Source: Acidobacteria bacterium 37-71-11
GTDB lineage: Bacteria > Acidobacteriota > Thermoanaerobaculia > Thermoanaerobaculales > Thermoanaerobaculaceae
Assembly: GCA_002279285.1 (NCBI GenBank)
Contig: NCBR01000073.1
Location: forward strand, 1-16,017
Reading direction: 5' to 3'
DNA length: 16,017 nucleotides
In this document: one piece after another, positions 1 to 7,516 of the stretch
Layout: every line of letters begins with the position of its first letter
Position numbering within the stretch: position 1 is the stretch's first letter
Notes under the pieces: model-generated
Seen by the model: the letters and a program-made list of their open reading frames with translations, nothing else
Told to the model about the DNA's origin: nothing
The model's database searches: none
Program-made: the position numbers and the translations under genes

Positions 1-30
1 ATCGCCCTGTCCGGTCGCGGGCACAGGAGC

Positions 31-66
31 ATGCGGGCTCGGGCGCGGGGGCGCCCGGGCCCGCAT
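31..66 (-). terminator. Strong GC hairpin downstream of ppk1, possible terminator
   Basis: Positions 31-46 and 51-66 form a 16-bp inverted repeat around a GGGG loop. All pairs are Watson-Crick except one G.T. The hairpin lies about 70 nt past the ppk1 stop codon and is the only strong structure in the 133-bp non-coding left end. No T-run follows on either strand, so it is not a canonical intrinsic terminator. It could stabilise the mRNA 3' end, act together with Rho, or serve a gene to the left of the window. The rest of 1-133 shows nothing recognisable. Confidence 0.4.
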
Positions 67-133
67 CCGGCCACCCGCGGGACCGGCAAGCTAGAGGCCA
101 CGCAGCGGAAAAAGAACCAGCAAGACTGGCCGG

Positions 134-2281
134 TCAGACGCTCGCCGTCTCGCCGCCTTCCTGGGCGTCGCGGTCGGCCCACCCGCCCTTGTTGGCGAGG
201 CTGACGAACATCTCTTGCGCAAAGCGGCGGGGCTCGCCGTCGGCCGGCGTCCTGAGCACGTACGTCCCGTCGGGCTGGAGGTCCCAGGCGCTCGCGTTGT
301 CGGCGTCGTAGACGCCCAGAATCGCGTGCAGCTCGCGCTGAAGGGCGGGGTCCGACACCGGGGCCACCGTCTCCACGCGGTGGTCGAGGTTGCGTTTCAT
401 CCAGTCGGCCGAGCCGATGTAGTACTCGGGTGCGCCTCCGTTGACGAAGCAGTAGACGCGGGCGTGCTCGAGGAAACGGCCCAAGACCGAGAACACGCGG
501 ATCGTCTCGGAGACACCGGCGACCCCGGGCCGGAGACAGCAGAGGCCGCGGATGTTGAGCGTGATCGGCACACCCGCCCGGCTGGCGGCGTAGAGCTCGC
601 GGATGAGCGCCGGGTCCTGGAGCTGGTTCATCTTGGCGCGAATGCCCGACGGCCTCCCCGCGGCCGCGTGCTCCGCCTCGCGGCGGATCATCCCCGTGAA
701 CGTGTCGCGCATGAACGCCGGGGCGACGGTCAGGCGACCGAACCGGCGCGGCGGGGTGGAACCGGTCAGCTCGTTGAACACGCCCGCGACATCGTTCGCG
801 AGCTCCGGCTCGCACGACAGGATCCCCAGGTCCTCGTAGACCTTCGCGGTGCCGGTGTGGTAGTTGCCGGTGCCGACGTGGACGTAGCTCCTGATCCCGT
901 CCTCCTCCTCGCGGACGACGAGCGCCAGCTTGACGTGGGTCTTGAGCTTCTCGACGCCGTAGGCGACGTGGGCGCCCTCGCGCTCGAGCAGCTTCCCCCA
1001 GGCGATGTTAGGCGCCTCGTCGAACCGGGCCGTAATCTCGACCAGCACGGCGACTTGCTTCCCGGCCCTGGCCGCGTCGGCGAGCGCGCGCACGATCGGA
1101 GAGTCCGCCGATGTCCGGTAGATCGTGAGCTTGATCGCCAGCACCTTCGGATCGGCCGCGGCGAGCTCGAGGAAGCGGAGCACCGACGTGTCGAAGCTCT
1201 GGTAGGGGTGGTGGAGAAGGAGGTCGCCGCGCCGGATCTCGGCGAAAAACCCTTCTGCCTCGAGTTTCTCGGGCCCCGTGAGACGGGGGTGGGTGACGGG
1301 GATGTGCGGTTGGTCGTACAACTCGTGGTGGCCGACAACCCGGAAGGTAAGCAGGTCGGCGAGCCCGATGAAGTGCTCCGGCGCGTAGACGTCCACGGCA
1401 TCCGCTCCGAGCTGACCGGTCAGCCAGTTGCGCAACTCCTTCGGCATGTCGGGGGACACCTCGACGCGCACCACCCCCGCGAAGCGGCGCGCCTTGAGCT
1501 CGTCCGTCACCTGGCCGATGATGCTCCCCGGCGTTCCCGGCGCTCCGCTCTCCTCCTCGTGCCGCTCGGGGCTCTCGTCCCCCTCGGCCCCCCGCGTCAC
1601 CCGGAAGAACCACACGCCGACGACCCGCTCCTCGGGGAGGAGCCGGCCCAGGTTCGCGGCGATCACCTGCTCGAGCGGCACGAAGCCCCCGCCCGGCAGC
1701 GGCACCCATCGGCCGCGGTTCGCCGGCACCTTGATCCTCACGAAGCGCTCGGTCCTGCCCATCGCCACCTTCACCGCCAGGTTCAGGCCGAGGTTGGAGA
1801 TGAACGGGAACGGGTGCTCCGCGTCGACGGCCAGAGGCGTCAGGATCGGGAGGATCGAACGTTCGAACACCCTTGAGAGCTGGGATACGTCCTTCTTCGA
1901 CAGCGCCGAGTGGTCGAGGATCGGCAAACCCGCAGCGGCCAGCGCCGGCCGGAGCTCGCCGTGGACCAGGATCGCGAGCTCGGCGATCTGGGCGAGGACC
2001 TCGGCCCGGCAGGCCATGAGCTCTTCCTTGGGCGTGCGGCCGTCGAGCGAGCGTTTGGCGAGCCCCGCCTTGACCTGCCGCTTGATCCCGCCGATCCTCT
2101 TCATGAAGAACTCGTCGTGGAGCATCCCCATGATTCCGGCGAACTTGACGCGCTCCAGCAGGGGTGTGCCGGGATCGGCGACGAACGCCAGCACGCGGCG
2201 CGCGAAGGCGAGCCACGAGAGTTCGCGGTTGATGAACGCCTCGGGACCGATCGATTGCGCGGCCTTCACGTCGTCTGCCAT
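134..2281 (-). CDS. ppk1: Polyphosphate kinase 1 (Ppk1)
   Basis: Reversibly polymerises the gamma-phosphate of ATP into inorganic polyphosphate; the family is usually membrane-associated. At 715 residues it has the normal family length. The N-terminal domain opens with FINRELSWLAFARRVL (residues 16-31). The first catalytic histidine lies in KTHVKL (H449, equivalent to E. coli H435), followed by HVGTGNYH (468-475). The second conserved histidine is in FLEHARVY (H606). YYIGSADWMKRNLDHRVE (620-637) is the typical C-terminal motif. The start is ATG 2281, with GGAG about 9 nt upstream. Residues 229-252 form an acidic, Pro/Gly-rich stretch (TRGAEGDESPERHEEESG and following) that looks like a disordered insertion. 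The gene is divergent from the CHAD-ParA pair, so the two units may share control. Family assignment is secure. Confidence 0.97.
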   Translation of the reverse strand: MADDVKAAQSIGPEAFINRELSWLAFARRVLAFVADPGTPLLERVKFAGIMGMLHDEFFMKRIGGIKRQVKAGLAKRSLDGRTPKEELMACRAEVLAQIAELAILVHGELRPALAAAGLPILDHSALSKKDVSQLSRVFERSILPILTPLAVDAEHPFPFISNLGLNLAVKVAMGRTERFVRIKVPANRGRWVPLPGGGFVPLEQVIAANLGRLLPEERVVGVWFFRVTRGAEGDESPERHEEESGAPGTPGSIIGQVTDELKARRFAGVVRVEVSPDMPKELRNWLTGQLGADAVDVYAPEHFIGLADLLTFRVVGHHELYDQPHIPVTHPRLTGPEKLEAEGFFAEIRRGDLLLHHPYQSFDTSVLRFLELAAADPKVLAIKLTIYRTSADSPIVRALADAARAGKQVAVLVEITARFDEAPNIAWGKLLEREGAHVAYGVEKLKTHVKLALVVREEEDGIRSYVHVGTGNYHTGTAKVYEDLGILSCEPELANDVAGVFNELTGSTPPRRFGRLTVAPAFMRDTFTGMIRREAEHAAAGRPSGIRAKMNQLQDPALIRELYAASRAGVPITLNIRGLCCLRPGVAGVSETIRVFSVLGRFLEHARVYCFVNGGAPEYYIGSADWMKRNLDHRVETVAPVSDPALQRELHAILGVYDADNASAWDLQPDGTYVLRTPADGEPRRFAQEMFVSLANKGGWADRDAQEGGETASV

Positions 2282-2439
2282 GCCTCAACTCTCCGGGTCT
2301 GTCGTGCGCGGGCGTGCGCCGGCCGACGCCATCACGGCCCTGTGCCCGAGCCGGACTTTCCATCGAGACGTTACAATTCTACTCAGCCTCCGGCCACACT
2401 GCACGCAACGCGCGGTGCTGACCGCCGCAAAGGAGCCGA
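2282..2439. promoter_or_regulatory. Divergent promoter region between ppk1 and the CHAD-ParA operon
   Basis: This 158-bp gap separates divergent start codons and must hold both promoters. An AT-richer island at about 2368-2382 contains TACAAT at 2372-2377 on the + strand and TAGAAT at 2376-2381 on the - strand. Both resemble -10 elements. I see no convincing -35 hexamer at 16-18 nt from either, so exact promoters remain guesses. AAAGGAG at 2429-2435 is the ribosome binding site of the CHAD gene, 4 nt before its GTG. Confidence 0.3.
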
Positions 2440-3978
2440 GTGCCCGCATCGTTCCGCTTCCTGATCACTGGCCGACTCGGTGCACAGGCGGTCGCCGCCT
2501 CGCTCGATCCGCCTTGGCGAGCTGTCGTCGAGGAGAGGCGCCCCGTCGTCCGGCGCTACCTCGACACCTTCGACTGGGCGATCTGGAGGAGCGGCGGGCG
2601 CTTGCTCGTCGAGCGCGACCGCGCGAGCGAGCGGTTGTGCTGGCGGCCGGGAGACGACCGGCCGCAAAGGACGTTGCGGGTGGCCGAGGGGGTGCGGTTC
2701 CCGGAGGAACTCCCCGCCGGCATCCTGCGGCAGGAGGTCGCCGCGGTGGCAGGCCAGCGGGCCCTCCTCCAGGTGGGCGAGACCGAGGCCGCTCGCACGC
2801 TCGTCCGGGTGGTGAACGGGGCAGGGAAGACCCTCGTCCGCGTCTGGCTCGAGACCGTGCGGACCCTGCGGGCGGGAGCGCCGGACGGTCCGGGCCGGCG
2901 CCTCCTATGGGTCGAGCCGTTGACCGGCTACGCCAAGTTGGGCGCCGAGGCCGCGGCAACGCTGGCGAGCGGGCTCGCGCTCGCCCCCGACGAGCGAGAC
3001 GAGCTGACCGACGCGGCGGCGGCCGCCGGTCGCACGCCCGGGGACTATACGTCCAAGATTGTCGTGCGGCTTGCGCCCGATGAGCCCGCCGAGCGGGCGG
3101 TGCGCCACGTCCTCGCCCGCCTGCTTCGGACGCTCGTCGCCAACGTCGAGGGGACGACACAGGACCTGGACACCGAGTTCCTCCACGACCTGCGCGTCGC
3201 AACCCGCCGCACGCGCACCTGCCTCGGGCAGCTCGGCGGGGTGCTGCCGCAAGCGAAGGTTGCGCCTTTCGCGGAGGAGTTCCGCTGGCTCGGGGCCGCC
3301 ACCACGCCGTGCCGCGACCTCGACGTATTCCTTCTCGACCTCGAGACCCGGCAGCGCTCGCGGCCGGCGGCCGCTCTCGCCCCTCTGCTCGGGCATCTCC
3401 GTGTGAGCCGCGACGCGGTCCACCGCGCGCTGGCCGACGCGCTGGGTTCCGAGCGTTTCCGGACGCTGGTGAGACGGTGGAAGAGGTTGCTCGAGCGTCG
3501 TGCCCCCGGCGGGGAGGACGGGCTCCGGCCGATCGCCGAAGTCGCGGGCGAAAGCGCCGTTCGCGCCTACACGCGCCTGGTGCGGCACGGTCTGGCTCTC
3601 GCCCCCGAGGCGGAGGCGAACGCGATGCACCGGCTCAGGATCGACGCCAAGAAGTTGCGCTACATCCTGGAGTTCTTCGCCAGCCTGTGGGATGGCGAGG
3701 AGACCGCGGCCCTGGTGCGGGAGCTCAAGGCGGTCCAGGATGCCCTCGGCGACTACCATGACGCCTGGCTCCAGCGTAAACGCCTGCTCGAACTCGGCGA
3801 CGACATGCTCGCCGCGGGGGGCGCCCCGACGCTCCTGGCGATGGGCGGGCTCGCAGCCGAGCTCGAACGCCGCCAGGCGGCGGAGATCAAGGCGTTCTTC
3901 GCCCGCTTCGAGACGTTCGCCGCCGAGGCGACGCACGCGCGTTTCGAGCGGCTGGTGTTACGCCCGGGAGGCAACTGA
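2440..3978 (+). CDS. CYTH-like/CHAD domain protein, predicted polyphosphate-binding
   Basis: 512 residues. The CHAD domain spans roughly residues 205-505 and carries both basic signature helices: HDLRVATRRTRT (249-260) and HRLRIDAKKLRY (397-408). It also has CRDLDV (291-296) and LGDYHDA (436-442). CHAD is a helical domain whose conserved His/Lys/Arg face binds inorganic polyphosphate, and CHAD proteins localise to polyP granules. Residues 1-200 look like a degenerate CYTH (triphosphate tunnel) domain: RRYLDTFDWAIWRSGGRLLVER (39-59 region) matches the typical YxDTxxxxLxxxGxxLRxR strand. The N-terminal ExExK metal motif is absent, so enzymatic activity is doubtful. The start is GTG 2440, with AAAGGAG 4 nt upstream. 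The stop overlaps the ParA start (TGATG), which implies translational coupling. Placement opposite ppk1 supports a polyP role. Confidence 0.9.
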   Translation: MPASFRFLITGRLGAQAVAASLDPPWRAVVEERRPVVRRYLDTFDWAIWRSGGRLLVERDRASERLCWRPGDDRPQRTLRVAEGVRFPEELPAGILRQEVAAVAGQRALLQVGETEAARTLVRVVNGAGKTLVRVWLETVRTLRAGAPDGPGRRLLWVEPLTGYAKLGAEAAATLASGLALAPDERDELTDAAAAAGRTPGDYTSKIVVRLAPDEPAERAVRHVLARLLRTLVANVEGTTQDLDTEFLHDLRVATRRTRTCLGQLGGVLPQAKVAPFAEEFRWLGAATTPCRDLDVFLLDLETRQRSRPAAALAPLLGHLRVSRDAVHRALADALGSERFRTLVRRWKRLLERRAPGGEDGLRPIAEVAGESAVRAYTRLVRHGLALAPEAEANAMHRLRIDAKKLRYILEFFASLWDGEETAALVRELKAVQDALGDYHDAWLQRKRLLELGDDMLAAGGAPTLLAMGGLAAELERRQAAEIKAFFARFETFAAEATHARFERLVLRPGGN

Positions 3979-4727
3979 TGCGGGTGGTGGCGGTGTGGAC
4001 GATCAAGGGGGGCGTCGGGAAGACCGCGGCCGCGGTCAACCTCGCGAGCCTTTCCGCGCTCGAAGGGCAGCGGACGCTGCTGTGCGACCTCGACCCCCAG
4101 GGCGCGGCGAGCTTCTACTTCCGCGTCAAGGCCAAGGTCAAGGGCGGCGGGCGGAAGCTCCTCAAGCGCTCGGTCGAGCTGCAGCGGCTCGTGCGCGCCA
4201 CCGAATTCGAGAACCTCGACCTCCTGCCGGCCGACTTCTCCTACCGCCGGCTCGACCTCGACCTCGACGCGCGCAAGGCGCCCGAGGGCCGGCTCGCGCT
4301 CAAGCTGGCGCCGCTCGCCGGCGAGTACGACACGGTCTTCCTGGACTGCCCGCCGTCGGTTTCGCTCGCGAGCGAGAGCGTGCTGCGGGCCGCCGACGCC
4401 GTGCTGGTGCCGGTGATCCCGACCACGCTGTCGCTGCGCGGCCTGGCGCAGGTGCGCTCGTTCGCGCGCAAGGTCGGCAGGCGCGGCCTGCTCGTCCTGC
4501 CGTTTCTCTCGATGGTGGACCGGCGCAAGAGGATGCACCGGGAGGCGATCGAACTCTGCGCCGCCGACGGAGGGTTCCTCCGGGCCGCGATCCCGTCCGC
4601 GAGCGTGGTCGAGAAGATGGGGATCCACCGCGCCCCGCTGGCCGTCTTCGCGCCGTCCTGCGAAGCAGCGTTGGCGTTCGGGTTACTGTGGCGAGAGCTG
4701 AAGGCGCGCATCGGCAACAGCGGCTGA
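3978..4727 (+). CDS. ParA/Soj-family ATPase coupled to the CHAD gene
   Basis: 249 residues. The deviant Walker A is KGGVGKT (10-16) with the signature lysine K10. Walker A' is CDLDP (36-40) and Walker B is FLDCPPS (121-127), followed by PTTLSLRG (148-155). MVDRRKRMHRE (179-189) matches the post-Walker region of Soj/ParA. ParA proteins dimerise on ATP, bind nucleoid DNA non-specifically and position chromosomes, plasmids or protein assemblies. Residues 48-64 (FRVKAKVKGGGRKLLKR) are strikingly basic. No parB or parS is visible, so this is an orphan ParA whose cargo is probably not an origin. It starts at ATG 3978, one base into the CHAD stop codon, with GGGAGG 6 nt upstream. The coupling suggests the CHAD protein or its polyP cargo is its partner; that is inference. 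The family call is firm. Confidence 0.9.
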   Translation: MRVVAVWTIKGGVGKTAAAVNLASLSALEGQRTLLCDLDPQGAASFYFRVKAKVKGGGRKLLKRSVELQRLVRATEFENLDLLPADFSYRRLDLDLDARKAPEGRLALKLAPLAGEYDTVFLDCPPSVSLASESVLRAADAVLVPVIPTTLSLRGLAQVRSFARKVGRRGLLVLPFLSMVDRRKRMHREAIELCAADGGFLRAAIPSASVVEKMGIHRAPLAVFAPSCEAALAFGLLWRELKARIGNSG

Positions 4728-4761
4728 AGATGGCGGCCCGACGCGCCTCCAAACCCGAGGC

Positions 4762-5442
4762 CTATCCACTCTCGGAGCCAGGATTGGCGTCTGCTCCCCC
4801 GGACGGAAAAGCAAAGCGCACGATCCGGCCGCGCGGGGGCCGGCCGGCCTCGATGTCGACGAGCGCATAGGAGCCGCGCGGGTCGCCGTCCACTGGCCGT
4901 CCCACCGAGCCCGCGTTGACGACGGCGACGCCCGAGATCCGCCGCGCAAACGGGACGTGGGAGTGTCCGCACACCAGGACGTCGGGGCGATCGGCGCCGA
5001 GCTTGGCGGCGAGCGCGCGCGGCGTGAGACTCGGGTAGACGTAGTCGGTGTCGGAGAGCGGCGAGCCGTGGACGACGAGCATTCGCGACCCTCCGAGGTG
5101 CAGCGTCAGGGTCGCCGGCAGCCCCGCGAGCCAGTCGAGGCTGGCCCGGTCGAGCCGCCGGGCGGTCCACAGCAGCTCGGCCGTCTTCTTCTTCGTGGCT
5201 CGCTCCGCGAGCTCCTTGCCGGAAAGGGCCGCGGCCTCGGCCACCTTGCGGTCGACGTTGCCTCGGATCGCGGGGAACCCCCGCCGGCGCAGCAGCGTCA
5301 CGACTTCCGCCGGTTGCCCGCCGTCGCCGACCAGGTCGCCGGCGACGACGACCGTATCGACCTCCCGGCGGTCGAGCTCGGCAAGCGCCGCCTCGAGCGC
5401 GGCGAGGTTGGCGTGGATGTCGGACACGACGGCGACGCGCAT
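4762..5442 (-). CDS. Calcineurin-like metallophosphoesterase, YfcE/MJ0936 type
   Basis: 226 residues with all metal-binding motifs of the small phosphodiesterase family: SDIHAN (7-12), GDLVGDG (35-41), GNVD (61-64), VHGSP (124-128), GHSHVPF (159-165) and NAGSVGRP (176-183). It should be a cytosolic, di-metal phosphodiesterase or phosphatase; the natural substrate cannot be told from sequence. It starts at ATG 5442 with no clear Shine-Dalgarno. It lies 22 bp after the basic-tailed small protein and is last in the ppk2-ppx run. It converges on the ParA gene with only 34 bp between, where I see no clear terminator hairpin. The position suggests a link to polyP or nucleotide turnover, but this is context only. 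Confidence 0.88.
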   Translation of the reverse strand: MRVAVVSDIHANLAALEAALAELDRREVDTVVVAGDLVGDGGQPAEVVTLLRRRGFPAIRGNVDRKVAEAAALSGKELAERATKKKTAELLWTARRLDRASLDWLAGLPATLTLHLGGSRMLVVHGSPLSDTDYVYPSLTPRALAAKLGADRPDVLVCGHSHVPFARRISGVAVVNAGSVGRPVDGDPRGSYALVDIEAGRPPRGRIVRFAFPSGGADANPGSESG

Positions 5443-5464
5443 GGTGTGACGGTAGGCCCCGGCG

Positions 5465-5860
5465 TCAATCCTTGGCGAGCAGCTCGACCAGGTCGTCGGC
5501 GAGCGCCTGAAGCCGGAGCAGGTCCTTGATCCTGCCCCTCTCGGGCCTGAGCTTGACGTCCTGGACCTTCACGATCATGTCCTTGAGCGTGCGCTTCGAC
5601 GGCGGCTCGGGTCCCTGGAGCGCTCGCAGCACCTCCGCGAGCTGCCCCGAAACGCGCACTCCGAACTGGGCCACGACGCCATCGAGCGCCTCCTTGACCG
5701 ACAACATCTCGGTGGCGAGCTGCTCGGCCGGCGTCGCACGCCGCCGCTCGGACACCGGCGCCGCCGCACGGCGCGATCCGGCGGAGCCCCGCTTCCTGAC
5801 GGCCGCCTTCCTGGACTTGGCTTTGGCTGCCTTGCTCTCTGAACTCGGTGTGTTGACCAT
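5465..5860 (-). CDS. Small protein with Lys/Ala/Arg-rich tail, unknown function
   Basis: 131 residues, family not recognised. Residues 1-42 form a basic, low-complexity tail (SKAAKAKSRKAAVRKRGSAG, then RRAAA and SERRRATP). It resembles the histone H1-like tails of PhaF, PhaM or AlgP, which bind nucleic acid. Residues 44-131 look helical: an amphipathic stretch at about 45-82, a PEPPSKR break (85-90), then two helices ending in ADDLVELLAKD. There is no signal peptide or membrane segment. I chose ATG 5860 because GAGGGGAGAG precedes it by about 9 nt. An in-frame ATG at 5890 has GGAGG directly abutting it, which is too close. The gene sits 38 bp after ppx and 22 bp before the phosphoesterase, so it is probably co-transcribed. 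The tail could bind DNA or polyP; that is inference. Confidence 0.75.
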   Translation of the reverse strand: MVNTPSSESKAAKAKSRKAAVRKRGSAGSRRAAAPVSERRRATPAEQLATEMLSVKEALDGVVAQFGVRVSGQLAEVLRALQGPEPPSKRTLKDMIVKVQDVKLRPERGRIKDLLRLQALADDLVELLAKD

Positions 5861-5898
5861 CGCTCGGGCTCTCCCCTCTCTCCCGTTCATCCTCCGGC

Positions 5899-7485
5899 TC
5901 AGTGCTCGCCACCGTTTCGGACTCGCAGTTCGCGCTCGAAGACCCGCTCGAACAGTGCAGACTTGCGTTTGAGTGCCCACTTCTCGAGCAGAAGGTCGCC
6001 TTTCCCCTCGAGGCGGAGCAGCGCTTTCCCGCCTTGCAGCTCCACCGTGACGGCGCGGACCCGTTCGGAGTGCTCGCGGTCGAGCGCGTCGGCGAGGCGC
6101 AGGATCGCGGCCAGCGCCAGCACACGCTTCTGGTCGGCCGGTTTGAGTCGGGAAAACTCCTCGTGTTGCGGGCCCGGGTCGCTCTTGCGGTGATAGCGCG
6201 CGACCGCGGCGGCGAGCCCGGCCTGCGCCGCCGAAAAGCCGGGCAGCTCGGACTGGGTGATCAGATACATCGAGTGCTTGTGGTGGCGCTTGTAGCTGAT
6301 GTAGCTCCCGATGTCGTGGAGCCACGCCGCGGCCTGCAGGATCCGGCGGTCCGACTCGTCGAGCCGGTGCAACTCGCGCAGCTGGTCGAACAGGGCCAAC
6401 GAGTGGCGCGCGACCTGGCGGGCGTGGGCCTCGTCGAACATGTAGCGCCGGCCGATGGCAAGGAGCGCGGTGGCGAGCTCCTGGTCGCGCCGGTCGGCGT
6501 GCGCTCGCTGGGTGGTCACGGCCTCGACGAGGTCGTAGAGGACGCCTTCCTTGATCCCGACACCGGGGACGACGATCATGCTCGCCCCGGACAGCCCCGC
6601 CAGGTGCTCGTACACCATGGCGGCGGGAAGGATCACGTCGGCGCGGTCCTCGCGCAGGCCGAGCTCCTCGACCCGCTGGCGGTAGGAGAGGCGCGAAAGG
6701 CGCTCGATGATGTTCCGCAGCGCGTCAACCGAGAGAGAACCGAGGCCCCCCGCGGTTGCGGCTGCGGTTCCGGCAAGCTGCGCGAGCGTCTCCGCATTCC
6801 CGCCGGTCGCGATGAACCCGGTGGGGCGGCGGGAGTGCGCCGCCGCGGGCAGACGAAGCGTCGCGGTGTACTCCTCGAGCAGCCGGCGGAACCGCCCGGG
6901 CTCCTCGCCCGTCTCGGACAGTTCTTCGAGCAGGCGGACCGAACCCATGGTGTGCGACTCGCTCCAAAGGATCGCGCGCTCGTCGACGAGGAGGATTTCG
7001 ACGCTGCCGCCGCCGACGTCGACGACGATCCAGTCCTTCCCGGCGAGCGGCACGGCGCGCCGGACAGCGGCGTGCACCAGGCGCGCCTCCTCCGAACCCG
7101 AGATGACCTCGAGCTCGAGGCCGACCTGGTCGCGCACCCGCACGACGAATGCCTCCCCGTTCGAGCTCTCGCGCACGGCGCTGGTGGCGACGGCTCGGTA
7201 GACTTCGACGTCGAGTTTCGCGATGCGGGCCCAGAACGCCGCAAGTGCGGCCGACGCCGCGTCCATCGCGCCGTCGGTCAGCCGGCCGGTCAGGAAAACG
7301 TCGTGGCCAAGGCGGACCGCGGCGCGCTCCTGCTCGATGACGCGGAACCGGTCGGGGGCCTCGAACTCGGCGGCCACGAATCGGAGGGCGTTGGACCCGA
7401 CGTCGATGCACGCCACGCGTACCGGGAACTCGAGCTCGCGCTCCAAGCCGGCCAGCACTGCGGGACTGATCCGCTCTTCGCTCAC
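5899..7485 (-). CDS. ppx: Exopolyphosphatase, Ppx/GppA family with HD domain
   Basis: 528 residues. The N-terminal ASKHA-fold phosphatase has CIDVGSNALRF (26-36), RAVATSAVRESSNG (97-110), ISGSEEARL (128-136), VVDVGGGSVE (154-163) and ATGGN (226-230). The C-terminal part is HD-like: ARHSL (359-363), AAWLHDIGSY (386-395) and HHKHSMYLI (401-409). This long Ppx-GppA architecture removes terminal phosphates from polyP or hydrolyses pppGpp. The polyP neighbours favour exopolyphosphatase, but GppA activity cannot be excluded. The start is GTG 7485, with GAGGGG about 11 nt upstream. It follows ppk2 by 31 bp and precedes the basic-tailed protein by 38 bp, consistent with one operon. Confidence 0.94.
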   Translation of the reverse strand: MSEERISPAVLAGLERELEFPVRVACIDVGSNALRFVAAEFEAPDRFRVIEQERAAVRLGHDVFLTGRLTDGAMDAASAALAAFWARIAKLDVEVYRAVATSAVRESSNGEAFVVRVRDQVGLELEVISGSEEARLVHAAVRRAVPLAGKDWIVVDVGGGSVEILLVDERAILWSESHTMGSVRLLEELSETGEEPGRFRRLLEEYTATLRLPAAAHSRRPTGFIATGGNAETLAQLAGTAAATAGGLGSLSVDALRNIIERLSRLSYRQRVEELGLREDRADVILPAAMVYEHLAGLSGASMIVVPGVGIKEGVLYDLVEAVTTQRAHADRRDQELATALLAIGRRYMFDEAHARQVARHSLALFDQLRELHRLDESDRRILQAAAWLHDIGSYISYKRHHKHSMYLITQSELPGFSAAQAGLAAAVARYHRKSDPGPQHEEFSRLKPADQKRVLALAAILRLADALDREHSERVRAVTVELQGGKALLRLEGKGDLLLEKWALKRKSALFERVFERELRVRNGGEH

Positions 7486-7516
7486 GAGTGCTCGGTCCCC
7501 TCGAACGGTCGCACCG

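Noticed and set aside
215..1876. Long open frame on the + strand opposite ppk1
   Set aside because: It is antisense to a well-conserved Ppk1, has no recognisable motif and is Arg/Val/Glu-rich, as expected from high-GC shadow frames.
2296..2312. Possible Pho box (CTGTCGT) upstream of ppk1
   Set aside because: There is only one half-site-like match and no second repeat at the proper 11-bp spacing, so PhoB control is not supported by sequence.
5861..6325. Upstream extension of the small basic protein into ppx
   Set aside because: That part is an alternate frame of ppx. A ribosome binding site supports ATG 5860.
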